Shown here: piece after piece, positions 45,605 through 57,634 of the stretch | Numbering within the stretch: the stretch's first letter is position 1 | How the letters are laid out: the number at the start of each line of letters is the position of its first letter | DNA from: Gymnopilus junonius | Taxonomy: Eukaryota > Basidiomycota > Agaricomycetes > Agaricales > Galerinaceae | Direction: 5' to 3' | Length of the DNA stretch: 64,000 bases | NCBI GenBank assembly: GCA_015501075.1 | Contig: JADNYJ010000056.1 | Span: forward strand, 62,001 to 126,000 | Notes under the pieces: model-generated | Database searches by the model: none | Told to the model about the DNA's origin: nothing | The model's input: the letters and a program-made list of their open reading frames with translations, nothing else | Position numbers and translations under genes: made by a program

Positions 45605-47004
45605 CTTTGCTAGATATGGATATATCAAGAAGGTGGTGATGCGAATTCTTATAGAGCAATGTTTGCGGGTTTTGGAATCCTGCTATAGAGCAAGCTGCAC
45701 TCTTATACTCATGAAAAAGGGCCCAGCATACATAGCCTCGACCATTTTGAAAGAAAGTTCTCGATGCGATGTCATTTGCTCAATTTCGCCTTGAGCTTTG
45801 GAGCCAAACCGGAGTCACATAGCCAGAACGGTGTCTTGGGCATAGAATCAAGAAGTCGAAGACGTCGGTCATGTTTAATCTAAACCAAAATCAAGTTGCT
45901 TCTGAAGAGCAGAGGCGAGCTGGCCATATTCATCATAGGGTGCGGTGGATCATTTTCTTTTCATTGGTCATTCGATTCTTGAAGAGCTCTGGCCAAGTGC
46001 TAGATCATGGTACATCGTGCTTGAGAAATATACTTGTATTGAGGCAAAGAAAGAATCACTGACAACGGCCAGATGAGTCCGCAATAGTCACAAGACGATG
46101 TACATGTGGTTAGACCTTCAGAATCAGAAAGATAAAGTTCCCGGTACTATATATGGGTCGACAGATGCTGATGGACAATTCCAAGCTTATGTCTAGATGC
46201 CAGAAGAGTTTTGTCCTAAGTGGACGCAGGGAAGGTATTGAGGAGGCGAATGTGCAAATAAGACAGTTTGAAGACGAAGAGAAAAGAAGCGATGAGAGCT
46301 TTTGACCCGTCTGGAGTTCGGGGATCTGACAACGGCAACAGAGGCAATTGATAGTACGTCGTGGCTTCGATTACGTATCCAGTGAAGCTTCAAGGTTGAG
46401 CTCTCAGGCTGCAGGTAATCTGACAATTGCTGAAGCAAGTACCACAACAAAAGATGGCATGACGCCGAATGACAAAGATTGAGAGTAAAACGTACTGGCA
46501 GATTGTAAACCATGCAAGGCCGTTGAAGAGCCGACATTAACGGGCTAACAGAGTACACAGTTTCATCTGGTTCTCTGAAATTTCGAAATAATTTCAAGAT
46601 GATTCGTAGACTGAAATCAATCCTCCGACAACGGAGAACGAAATTGCAAAATTTAGAGGCACTTGAAAATGCAGTGGATAAAGGAACGTAACTTCTGAAC
46701 AGGAAGATTGCATGAAAGGTGGCTAGGCTCTCAAGGAGGAAGAACGTAGAAACCAAACGGTACCATGAGGAAAGCGTTGAATCTGAAAATAGCACGTTTA
46801 CGTAATATTTTTTGGACTCAAGGCCTAGACTTCTACATACAAATCTTAGATTTTATTTCTTCACTACGTACTTTATTGGATGAATAGTCCATAAAACAGT
46901 ACATGGATGGTGTCCGAAAAGAATGGAAAATGTCTTACGTGAATGTAACATGGCGAAGAAAGTAATTTCGCGATTCAGCACTTGATGCTGAGTGCTAGCA
47001 TTAA
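45605..47004. other. spacer within a segmental tandem duplication
   Basis: DNA upstream of copy 1 (about 45740-45900) resembles DNA upstream of copy 2 (about 48100-48250): both contain TTCTCGAT-CGATGTCAT, CTTTGGAGCCAAA and TCACATAGCCAGAA-like runs, so promoter and gene were duplicated together. A 200-codon minus-strand frame at 46193-46795 has no ATG near its start and no motif, so I leave it uncalled. Confidence 0.5.
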
Positions 47005-47960
47005 TTATGAGGTTTGTACTCTAATGATAATCGCAGTGGATCAGAATACGCCAGCATAGTAAAGGGAAAGAAATAGACGCACTGCACAAACCAACGCCCG
47101 TCAACAGCAACGCAGTTTCCACCGTGCGCGTTTTGAGTCGCTTGACAGTTAAAAGCGAGAAAGTCGACCAGGGTAGACTGAATGAACAAATGGGATTGAT
47201 TAATCAAAATTGTACCAAGGATAGTGAATTATTCGATTTGGAGAAGACGTACCCAGTCAGTGCGACAGTATTCCAGGACTTGATTGCTCTGATTGACGAA
47301 GAACGTCTTGCAGCTTCTGAATTGCATTACCACTGGGTTTGACTATTTAACGATGGTCTTTCAGAATTAATATAGTATGACAGTGAGGCAAGAAACGAAC
47401 TGTAGAGTTGCCAACGGGTATCGTGAATAATGCTCCTATAAAATTTAAGAGAAAAAGGGCAAATCAATTTCTTTCAGACATTCTAGGAAAGCAAGAAAAG
47501 AAATGGTTACTAACCTACGTTCTGGCTGTCGAATAATATGGCGTCGGCAATAACATGGCACTCGTTTGGGTCAGGTCCTCCTCCAGCTGGTATGAAGCAG
47601 TTGGTGTTACCTACAAAAAAGTGAGATTGAGGGTTCAGAACGGGAAGTGGTCGCTTACAATTTGCGTCGCAGACATCAACAGGGGTGGTCTGGCGTGCGG
47701 AAAGAGTGTTGCTTGCATGCACCTTGGTTGAGCACGAGAGAGTCGTCATTTTCACGTTGTGGTCTTTGCCGATGTACGTCTCTGAGAGAATTTCGACTTC
47801 GCCTCCTGGACAGACGGATTCTGGAAGAAGAGAGGAAAACACACGATTAAATATGCAGATACGCGGTGAATGCATGAAGCTTACCATCGGCGAAAGGCAG
47901 CGCGGAGACGAAGTATGATGAGAGAAGAGCGACGAAGGTCAGGGTTATGGAGGACTTCAT
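47005..47960 (-). CDS. small secreted cysteine-rich protein, tandem copy 2
   Basis: A paralogue of the gene at 44703-45604 with the same six-exon plan. ATG 47960-47958 gives the signal peptide MKSSITLTFVALLSSYFVSA. The exons read ESVCPGGEVEILSETYIGKD, the same HNVKMTTLSCSTKVHASNTL as copy 1, VCDANCNTNCFIPAGGGPDP, SNPVVMQFRSCKTFF, EYCRTDW, then STLVDFLAFNCQATQNAHGG and WFVQVQTS, with a stop at 47005. All ten cysteines are conserved. Substitutions are concentrated in the signal peptide and around the Q-N stretch before EYCRTDW. The introns are longer than in copy 1. A TATA-like box lies about 80 bases upstream. Function is unknown. Confidence 0.75.
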
Positions 47961-49169
47961 CTTGGTTGATTATGGATAGCGATGGGATTTCTGATAGAAC
48001 AACAATTGCAGGTTTGGGGACTCCGCTATGGACTAAGGTGCCTTTATATCCTGCGGCTGAGTAGGGCTGAGTATCCATAGTGGCCTCGACTTAACATGAA
48101 AAGAAGTTCTCGATTCGATGTCATCTGCTCCTTCTCACCTTCAGCTTTGGAGCCAAAACGCAAGGATTGGAAGGTCACATAGCCAGAAGGAGAGTCTTAT
48201 GCAAGGAAGAAGACTAAGACGGTCAAAATCAAAATCAAGATGCTTCCAAAGGGCAGTGTTAACCTGGCGGTGGATCTTCAGCGGCCCTTCCCTTTCCCTG
48301 AGTCGATTTAATGTCGGAGAGTATAGAGCAAATACATTGCACTTCCTCGATCTTTTTCTGTTTATTGGTTGGCCGGTCCTTGATGCTTGAAAGATTGAAC
48401 TTCTGGTCAAGTGCTAGAACATAAGACCAGAGTTTCTGTGCTATACTTATATCGAGGGAGCATGGTGGTCACAGGATGAGCCATGTGGGGTGGAGGCCTG
48501 GTTGGTGCGAGGTCAGAAGCCGCAAAGGCGATGCACCGTATTATATTTAACCAGGGAGAAGCTAACGACAACGCTTGGGGAATGCAAACGCCAAGAGTTG
48601 AGTTAAACAGCAAGTATCGATCTTATCAGTTCAAGCTCGAGGGACGGGGTTGAAACATCATAACACCGAGAGAACATACTGCAGAGGAACATAAATTGTA
48701 GGGCAGCCAAAACCACAATTATGGGGAGACTTTTGCTTTCAAACAAGAAGAAAATAGAAGTAGCAGGATGGGTTTGAATAATTGTTGGCTGGCATGACGA
48801 ACATAAATATCAAGGATCGACAAACTTCAGGACTCAGGATCGGTACTTCAAGCTTCAAGTCTGAAGATCATGATGCAAGCATCGCTGGAGGTCTGAAAAT
48901 AGGCGCTTCAGTTGCGGCCATGATTGGGGATTAGAAGCCTTCTCAGCAGAAAGGTTCCGTCAACTTTCAACAGCGTTCAAAGGCTTTAGAAATGGCAAAG
49001 GAAGGGTGTCAACAAGCGATCACATTTATGGGGCCAGCAAGCCTGAGTGTTACGTAATGTTGTCGCTGTTCTCAGGCTGTCTTGTTGTCGCTTCTACGTT
49101 TTTGCGAAGTTGCTTTCCACAACCTCCATGGCCCGACGTTCCTCTTGTTCTTGACCTTACCCGCTGGAG
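47961..49169. other. divergent promoter region
   Basis: Spacer between secreted copy 2 (minus) and the large zinc-finger gene (plus). It contains the TATA box at 48041-48050 and the duplicated upstream segment at about 48100-48250. No gene was seen. Confidence 0.5.
48041..48050 (-). promoter_or_regulatory. TATA box of secreted protein copy 2
   Basis: On the minus strand GATATAAAGG sits about 80 bases upstream of the ATG at 47960. Copy 1 has only a weaker TATAAGAG-like stretch at the matching distance, so the two copies may differ in expression. Confidence 0.5.
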
Positions 49170-52100
49170 ATGACCACAAGCTATAGTTTGAATAACTGGG
49201 ATGGCGGGGCTTCAAACGCGCAACCGAATCACCAAACACCAGATCAAATTTACGGTGCCGGAAATGGAAGAAACAGCAATTGGAACGTCAGTGGAACGCA
49301 CGCACTAGGATCGTCTATTCTGGACGCGCAGGTAAGGAGATTTAGTACTGAACGCGTTCACGTTTGTTGATTTTTCATATTAGACTATGGATGATGTAGA
49401 TTCGGCAAGAAAGGACGCTTATGCTGTCAGTTTTTCGCGCTTCAACTCGTACCCGTTTTTGACTGGCGTTCTGCACATATGTAGATTTTTGGTCCGCCTA
49501 ATGAGACCGACCTCATACATCCTCATATTGAAGAATCGGCAATGACAGTGCCTATCTTTGGCGACGTGTTTGTTTCTCTCTCTGTGCGTGCTCACTTGTT
49601 CGCTTCGAGCTGGCCTTACTCACAATACAATTAAATGTTATTCAGACAGCCACACAGATGAGCACGGATGGTAACAGCAGTAGTGACACTGGCACGCGCC
49701 CAACCGGTGTCACCGACGCGTCAGATGTCAATATGGATATGGATGTTGGGCAGCTGCAGCCCGCCACGGACATGCCGATGTTCGTTCCTATACCTACTTC
49801 TGCCCTGCATTCCCCCACCGCGAAGAAGCACCCGTCAGGGAGTCCTTTGCTGACCAAATTGTTGGCGGCAATTGGCGCTGCTCCTGGTTCACCCACGCCC
49901 TCTCGGTTGCCATCTGGGCAGCGAGAAAATGAAAAGGAGATCGATGCGATATCATTGTATACTACCGATGTGCATGGGGAGGATGAAGACGATGATGTCA
50001 TTGTCATTGAAAGCTTGCTTGTAAGTGATCGCTATTCCTTTCTTTCCTCTTTACCTCTTTTGTTCCTTTTATTCAACTGAAAATGTATTTTCTCTTACTG
50101 ACGCTTTCTTCTCCCTTAACAGCAAAACCTTTCGCCTTCGAAAACTAAATCTTATTCCGAAACGGTACGTCTCTTCCTTTCTCTTTTTGATGAAGTGCAG
50201 ACGCTAATTGTTGTCCTATTCCTATTCCTGCTTTTATTTATTCCTATCTGTGCAGCACGAGGCCGACCTTCAACTTCAGTCCTCACACACCCATGCCTCA
50301 GACAGCGACCCTCACTACCCCGCCGCGCCAGTGCAGCAGCACACTTCGTTATTCACGCCGCCACCGTCAGACGAATGCCTCAGCAGTGCAAGACCGAGCA
50401 GCTGTCCTCCTGCTGACAGGTTATTCACTCCTTCATCTTCACCCTCACCTCTACCTCCTACCACAACTCCTCTTATTGCACAATCACCGATTGTAGATAC
50501 ACCCCGTCCACGTCCTTTCCCCCACTTTATTCCTGATACGGATGTCAGAATGTACGTGAAGGCCAAAGGAAAGGAAAAGGCGAATGCAAATATAAATGAG
50601 CCGGTCACGCCCTTTCCTAAGCCTAAAAAGAGGCGGATCATGGCGTATGTGCAGGTACCTCCGCTCAAGACGCCCAGATCGCAGTACGTCGCGCTTGGAA
50701 TCTCTTCTGCTGTCTCTGGTGCAGGAAAAAAGGAAAAAGCCGCGCCTGGCCTTGGACCACCTCCATCGGCTGCATCATCTTCTCGGGTGTCCCTTTCTTC
50801 CCAGTCTGCTAAAAAGACCTCAAAGACAAGCCACGCTGGTGTACCTACAATCAAGAAGCCCGCCATCTTTATGTCCTTTACTTCTCCCATCGAGCAGGAC
50901 CACGGTCGTGGGCGTGGACACAAACCTAATCTCACCCTGGGGGATGCACTACAAGCTTCGTTTAGCCATAACGAACGCGTGGGCACGTTGGATCCTGGAC
51001 GTATCGGCGGTTCTCGTTCTGCTGGGACCAGGGGCAAGGGCATGAATAGAGGTAAAGGGAAAGAGAAGGCCATCGATTGGGATTGGGATCCTGATGGCAC
51101 GGTGTTTGCAGGTCCTTCTAGGATCCGAGCTGGCGGTGCTGAGACTGGGGCTAAAGCACGTCCTAGGCCGCCAGTGTCGGTTGCTTCGAGTGTAACTTCG
51201 ACGACGTCCGGATCTGTTTTCGTCGTGGCTTCAACTCAGTCCTCGCCCTCGAAGAAACGGGGCCGTGCGAACAAGGATGTGGATGTGGATAGAGATGGAG
51301 AAAACAGTGATGATGAAGATCATGTGGGCGAGGCGAAGAAGAGGCCTAGAGTTGATATTGATTTGACGTTGGAAGATGGTGATGAAGATGAAGACGATTG
51401 GACCCTTACGAATAGGAAGAAGGCCAAGACGAAGAGTGTACGGCGTGTTGTCGAGAGCGATGATGATGAAGTACAGATCGTGGAGGTTGTCAAGACTTCC
51501 AATCCTAAGCCGAGACCTAAACAACCTTTGACGCCTGGAAGACCACCTGTGTCGTCTCTGTCGACTAGGCCATCACTTAATTCATCTTCAGCGTTGATGA
51601 GGCCCCCGCCGTTGCCATCTTCGGCGTCTGTTCGTCCTCCACTTTCTTCAGCCTCGATGTCAGTGGTCAGGCGACCACCAATGTCCTCAACATCGGCAAG
51701 ACCCCTGCCCGCTTCTTCTTCGTCATTCGGTTTGTCTTACAAGGACAAATCTACGACCAAGCCTTTGAACTACATCTCCCCTGCCGTGCCCATTTCACCT
51801 TCAAAATCCATACCGAAACCCAAGCCCAAACCTAGACCCATGTATGCGTTAATCAAACCTTCCAGCACGCGGCCTCCGCTTAGGGAACAATCCGTCCAAT
51901 CCATTCAATCCTCCCAGTACGAAGGTAAAAAGAAGGAGAAAGAGAACGCAAGGCCCAAGTCTAGGATTATCGGTACAGTCTACTCGTACGATGCGAAAGC
52001 CGATGTGGTGACGCTCGTCCTTGGGACATTGGAGCCTGTTGCGAGGGATGTGCTGAGTGTTAATTTGAAAGGGTTAAGGGCGGAAGTGGAGATCGGTGCT

Positions 52101-55100
52101 GATGTTGTCGTTGGGGAAGGTCAGGAAGGCCCAGAGGGAGTAACAGCGACTGTGCGCAACGATTTTTTTCAGACGAAAAAAGTGAACGGAAGTGGAAGTG
52201 GACGAGTTCAGGCTCCTTGGGCTTGTCCGCCTCCGCGACACCCTTTGTCTCTTTCAAAGTCCTCTGAGGGGCTGTCTGTGGCGGGGTTTGAGGAGGAAAT
52301 TTCTGTTTCTGTTGGAGGTCCTGTGGTGCTTATGCCTGGTGCATCATCGACTACCTTCTTAGCACGACAGGTGCTAGAACAGGATTCTCAGGTACTGAAG
52401 AAAACGAAGAAAGGGAAGAAGAAAAAGAGAGTAATCGAGAGTTTGTTCTCGGATGACGAAGAGGAAGAAGAAGAGGAGGAGGAGGAAGAGTCAGGGCGGG
52501 ACGTGGAATCTGAAGACGAATTGCAATTTCGATATGACTCGGAGTCGTCTGATGATATGCCTTTGACTTTTGCGGGTGGTGTCAATGTTACCAAGTGGGT
52601 CCAGCCTTCAGCCTCGTCGGACTCGCGTTCACAGCCAACTGCACCGTCGTCAGTCCTTGTAGGAAATCCCTCTCAGCGTCATGGTCAACAGCAACAACAA
52701 CAACAAACTCAATTCCAACAACCTCAAGCACCGTTGAAGAAGATCGATTTGGCAGCTCGGTATCGGAAGAACAAGGGCAAGGGTACCGCCAGTAAAACAG
52801 CACGCTCTGCTTCATCCTCTGTTCGAGCAGTATCTACTACTGCTAGCGGTGGCGATGTCGCATCGTCTCCTTTGACCCAATCGAAGCTACATGCTCCACC
52901 TCGCCTACCTCAACCTCAACCTCGTATCTCTGCTCCTCTCGTGACTACGCCGTCATCAACCATGTCAATGTCCGTATCGACTGATTCTACGTTTGTTGTG
53001 ACCCGTCATCAGAATGCCGACGTCGATGTCAACCAGTATATCACCTCTGGATCTCCTATAACGCCCTCTGCCAAGGCACTAGGAAAACGTAGAGCAATCA
53101 GTCCCAGTTTTTATCTTGGCCAGCATACAAGCCAAGTTGCGTTGTCGAAGTCGATGTCGCCGCCCCCGCCGCCCTATACTCCTCCTGTGCTGCAGCGGGC
53201 TTTCTCAGCTGCTGCAGCCGCCGTTGTTGCTGGTGCCAACATTAACGCAACAACTAATCACCATCACCACAATCATCTACAACTTAACGGCCAACAACAT
53301 CTGCTCCTTGGCCCGAATGCGGATTTGAATGTCTTCTTGGTGTCTCCTATCCGGTCGTCTCTTGCTAGCGGTGGTGCTGCAGACATGATCGGTGCTGGTG
53401 GTGTGAACGGCCCGGATATGGGTGTAGGTGTGAACGAGAGCGGAAATGGGGCGTTGTACTCCAAAGCATACCCTCACAGTTTGCAACTCCGAGATGAAGC
53501 TATCATTCTGGGTTCTAGTCAGTCTGATTTGGCTCATCTTTATTCTCCTCCTGGGGTGCCTATCCTCGGTCCAACGGCTGCGGATCGAGAGGACGGTGCG
53601 TTTGGCAGCACTGAGCTTGGTCCGGTTCATCCTCCCCAGGAAGAAGATCTTTGGGCAACCTTGACGGACGGAGATGGGAGGTACACGTATTCGACTGTTG
53701 ACCCTGCCTTGATTGGGGGTGATATGTTGAATGAGAATCCTTTGTTTTCCGAAGAGGAGGAAATGGACCCAGTTGTACGTGCTAAGGAGGTGGTGATCGG
53801 GGTGGGACCGCAAATGCAGATGGACGTAGAAATTCGAGATCCGTCTCCAATCCCGTTTTCTCCTTCGATGTCTTCGCCGCCGTCTAGATCACTGTCGGCA
53901 TCAGCGACTCGCCCAAAGCCACTTCTGGAAGTTCAAGTTCAAAAGTCAGTTTCTCCAGTCATTCTGCTCCCACCTCCGCTGGTTCCATACAGTGATTCAG
54001 AGGAGGACGAGTATATCCCTTCTGATATTGAGGCGAAGGCCACCATACCGCAAAAGAGAAAGCGAGATCCTCTTTCTGATCCATCGTTCTCAGCCGACGC
54101 CGACGCTGCTACTGCTGGCAAGGCAAACGTCATAAATAGTAATATTCCGGGGAGGAGCATAACGACGCTCAGTTCGGAGTTCAGCGATGTTCCCCTTGCT
54201 CACCTTGAGCGTCCCCGCAGGAAGCGTGTCCCTCGTCGGATGGACGCTGATATGATACCCACGTCGGAGTTAGGTCCAAGAAGGAGGAAGTCTGGTTCGG
54301 AGTATAGGCCAACCACGGCATCTGTGGGGCCCGGTGGCGAGGAGGAGGATGTGGTCTTGTCGGATTCCGAAAGATCGGGGACCAATAGCACTGATCGAGT
54401 GGTGGTTGTGAAGAGGAAGAAGTCAAACGCTCTATCTTCCTCCACTGGTCCTACTGGACTGCCTAAGGCATTAGTACGCGAAGGACCCTGGCCAACGACT
54501 CACACCGAAGCGTATTGTCACCAGTGTCGGACGAAGTCGAACAAACTGAAGACACGTTGCTCTTGTGGGAAAGAATATTGTATTCGTTGTTTTACAATCC
54601 GGTGCGTATTCTTTCATATCCTCTCCTGTTTCCTAACTAAAGGGCGGCTTTTTGATACCAGATATCCCGACGAGCAGTTTAGTTCCAACCTTAAGGAATT
54701 CGGATGTCCTGCATGTCTGGATTACTGCAACTGTACTAAGTGCTCCAGGAAGCGAGGTGAAGAGTATGTGTCTTCTGCAAGGCGACCACCAGGCCAACGC
54801 GTTGCGCTTGGGGGCAAGACCAACTTACCATCTGTCCCTGTCGCTGCTTCTACTCCCCTTCCTGCCTTGAATGGGCCTATTCCCGAGACGGCTAAATATT
54901 GGGGTAGCATTTATTCGCTGAAGACAGGCAAGAAATTGACGTCTACGTTCGTTACCGCCGATATGGGTGTTGATGAGGATAGTGGCGCGCCGACTGTGGT
55001 GTACGCTCCTGCATCTGCAACTGTCGTTCCTTCTGCACGGTCGAAGAACAGTAAAACAATGGCGAAGGCGATGGGTAGGGTATTTATCGGTGCAGTTCAG

Positions 55101-55524
55101 AGGTGTTGGGGTCTTGGTCGGCATTCTAAGATCAAAGTTCTTGAACCATCCAAATCATCTTCGGGTCGCGAGAAGAAGGACGACGGCAGGGGGTTGGAAA
55201 GGAGGTTCTATGTTGGAAATCCGGGATTTCTCAAATATCGTTGTCCCGAGCTCGAAGACCCTTATAGCCATCTTTTGGAGAGTCTGTCTCCTCTGACGTC
55301 GCTGGATGACTTGTCTGATGAAGAAGTTGATGGAACTGGACAAGAAGCTGGTATGGCTTAATTTTTTACGCGTGTCTTGATTCGCTATGTTTTATTTTTT
55401 GGTTTCTAAGATTCTCATTTACGTTTATTTAGAATTGTTTAATCCTGGCAGTCTTGAAGACAATGACGTTTCGAGAGCAATCGCGCTTGCCCTGAATGCT
55501 TGTGGGTTGCATTTAGCCCATTGA
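49170..55524 (+). CDS. large disordered protein with C-terminal zf-4CXXC_R1 (CDCA7-like) zinc finger
   Basis: Starts at ATG 49170 (MTTSYSLNNWDGGASNAQ). Five or so small exons lead into a long exon (from about 50256). About 1,900 residues, mostly low complexity: Ser/Pro-rich blocks, an acidic run (52461-52490), a Gln run (52688-52710), a His/Asn run (53260-53285), and repeated acidic and basic clusters typical of nuclear proteins. At 54517-54780 is a Cys-rich module: CHQCRTKSNKLKTRCSCGKE, YCIRCFTIR, an intron at 54602-54661, then YPDEQFSSNLKEFGCPACLD and YCNCTKCSRKRGEE. This order of CxxC pairs fits the zf-4CXXC_R1 domain of CDCA7-like proteins, which in animals partner the remodeler HELLS for DNA methylation. 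The frame closes at 55361, but a good intron (55351-55432) extends it with LFNPGSLEDNDVSRAIALAL to a stop at 55524, which I prefer. Confidence 0.75.
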
Positions 55525-56531
55525 TGATGACGCAAGAACAAGAACCTGAAAAGCTGTCCTAAAATACTGACCTCCATGCATTTTCTTCGCCGTGAGCTCG
55601 CTTGAAATTCAACGACTCGAGCGCTACAATCTCTCCTGAAACTTTTAATCTCTCTCTCAGCATTTTGTGCATCTACTACACTGTAACATAACAGCATTGC
55701 ATTTTTTTGTCATATACTATTATTGCTACATTATTTGGTAGGTTAAGAGGTGTCTTTGTTACGAGTAATTTTCCTTGATGATCCTTTTGTGCAATAGAAT
55801 TCGTTCGTCTGTATATACATAGATTATGCGACCACCTGGCTACTTGATGTTTTGCGTTTTAAGTAGAATAATGGCTTCCTTGACCGGTTAAATGTTTACG
55901 ACTCTCATATACGAGCTTCGCGGATACGTTTCTTGCATTTTTCTTCTTGATTTTAAACCCCAGACTTGACCTTATAGTTACTTTATACCCTCTCATTAAT
56001 ACCTAGCCCTTATCGGTAGGTCACTAATCTCATTATTCGAATAAACTGACTTATAAGCAGTCTTCATTGCCGGAGGCAAGTTGGAGGCAAGAATGGTTTG
56101 AAAGGATAATGGTTACGGAAACAATTAAGATTCGATGCTGGTTACATGTTGTCTCCTGGAACGATGTCCAAGGAAAAACAGAAGTTAGTTTTTTTCACAA
56201 GGTACACTAAATGGAATATTGCTCTAGTTCACGGGGGTATGTCGCTTTGTCAATATTTACATCTAGTTTGCACCCTTCCAAACTCAGTACCGTACCGCTT
56301 TGTTTACTAACTTGCACCGGGACCTACTTGTGGATACGCTAGCACTCTCCTTTATAGCTCGACTCATAATCGGAACACCACGCGCTTTGACGGGAAGATT
56401 CGATTGATCTACTAGTCCCGTTGTGATTCATTTGCGTGAGATTTCAAGTTCAACATTCTGAAACAAATTTGACGCAGCGAATCCTTAGGAATAAACAACA
56501 GTGGCGACAATATAAGGAAGACGCAACATCT
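55525..56531. other. intergenic spacer
   Basis: About 1 kb. AT-rich, with no motif-bearing frame. The plus-strand frame entering from 56436 has no ATG until 56532 and is the 5' flank of the next gene. Confidence 0.5.
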
Positions 56532-57634
56532 ATGGAAGTCGTGAAACGAATTATTGAAGAGGAAGATTTGATACTTCCCCTCGAGCTTATCATCGATATC
56601 CTTCAACATCTGGATAATTCTACACTTGCAAAATGTGCCGCCGTTTGTCGGACATGGCTTGTCCTAACGCGTCCGAGTCTCTTTACACATCTTGTCCTCA
56701 CCAAGGATCGGCAAATAGCATTGTCTTCTCAATTTTCAGATCTATTCAGCCACCCATTGTCTACCATTCCTTCTCTTGTCACCTCCTTGACGATCATGGA
56801 CCCCCAGAACAAAGAACTTCATTCCAAAGTGTTTCCACTTCTCAACGCTCTTACCAACGTCAGATACCTAGAAATCAGGACTGTGGATGTGTTCCGCACC
56901 TCTGGAGATTTTTCTGTGGCAATACCAACGAATCACTTCAGAAATCTGACCATGCTGAAGATCGACACCGATTTTCCCGAATTCTCCCACTTAGTGACGT
57001 TCATTTGTGACTTCCCTCTCCTTGAATCTCTCGATATGGACACAGATTGGAGTGGTCCTGCTACTATCACATCCACAGGGAGCCTATCATCGTATCTACG
57101 CACTCTCCAAATAAGGTCGTTATCACAGTTTATCCTTCCTTGGTTCCTGGCCCTGCCGAATTTGCCACCCATTGAGGACATTGAACTATTAATTTCTGAT
57201 GATTTAGAATTGGTCAATCAATTGATTCGGATGTTAGGTCCCAGCGTCCGAAGACTCACTTTGATGCTTTGGGATCTCTCATATTGTGGTATTCATTTAA
57301 ACCCTATCAATCATTTAAAATATTGATGTATATCGATAAACTAGATAACTCTTTGCGATTGGATTCCAATACGCACCTAGAATTTCTGCAACTCAAATCA
57401 GACGACGGCATCATCGCCAGCTGCACTGTGCTGTCTGCGTTGCGGCGAGTCCATGTGCAATTAGCTCCCTCTCATCAGGATTGGTTGTCGAAGGTCGACG
57501 AAATTTTAGCTACTTTACCATTTCCGACCAAAGATAATGTGTATATTTCTGCATCCGCAAGCACTGATTCCTCCCTGCTGTTTCCACGTTGTCATGTAAA
57601 TAGGATTTCATGCATTTTATCCAACCTAGAGTAG
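56532..57634 (+). CDS. F-box protein
   Basis: Two exons, about 347 residues. ATG 56532 gives MEVVKRIIEEEDLI, then the F-box LPLELIIDILQHLDNSTLAK, CAAVCRTWLVLTRPSLFTHL. Leucine-rich stretches follow (VTSLTIMD, VRYLEIRTVD, LESLDMDTDW, LRTLQIRSLSQF, SVRRLTLMLWDLS). An intron runs from about 57287 to 57345 and joins SYCG to DNSLRLDSNTHLEFLQLK; without it the frame ends at TGA 57327. The second exon ends at TAG 57632-57634 (CILSNLE). Predicted SCF substrate receptor; target unknown. It lacks the N-terminal coiled coil of the 740-residue F-box protein at 36995-39217. Confidence 0.75.

Noticed and set aside
46193..46795. Minus-strand ORF of 200 codons between the two secreted genes
   Set aside because: No ATG near its beginning, mixed composition and no motif. 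It falls in duplicated promoter DNA, so it is probably chance.
50315..51100. Minus-strand ORF of 261 codons inside the large zinc-finger gene
   Set aside because: Antisense shadow of a Ser/Pro-rich coding exon; no domain, and no start or splice context of its own.
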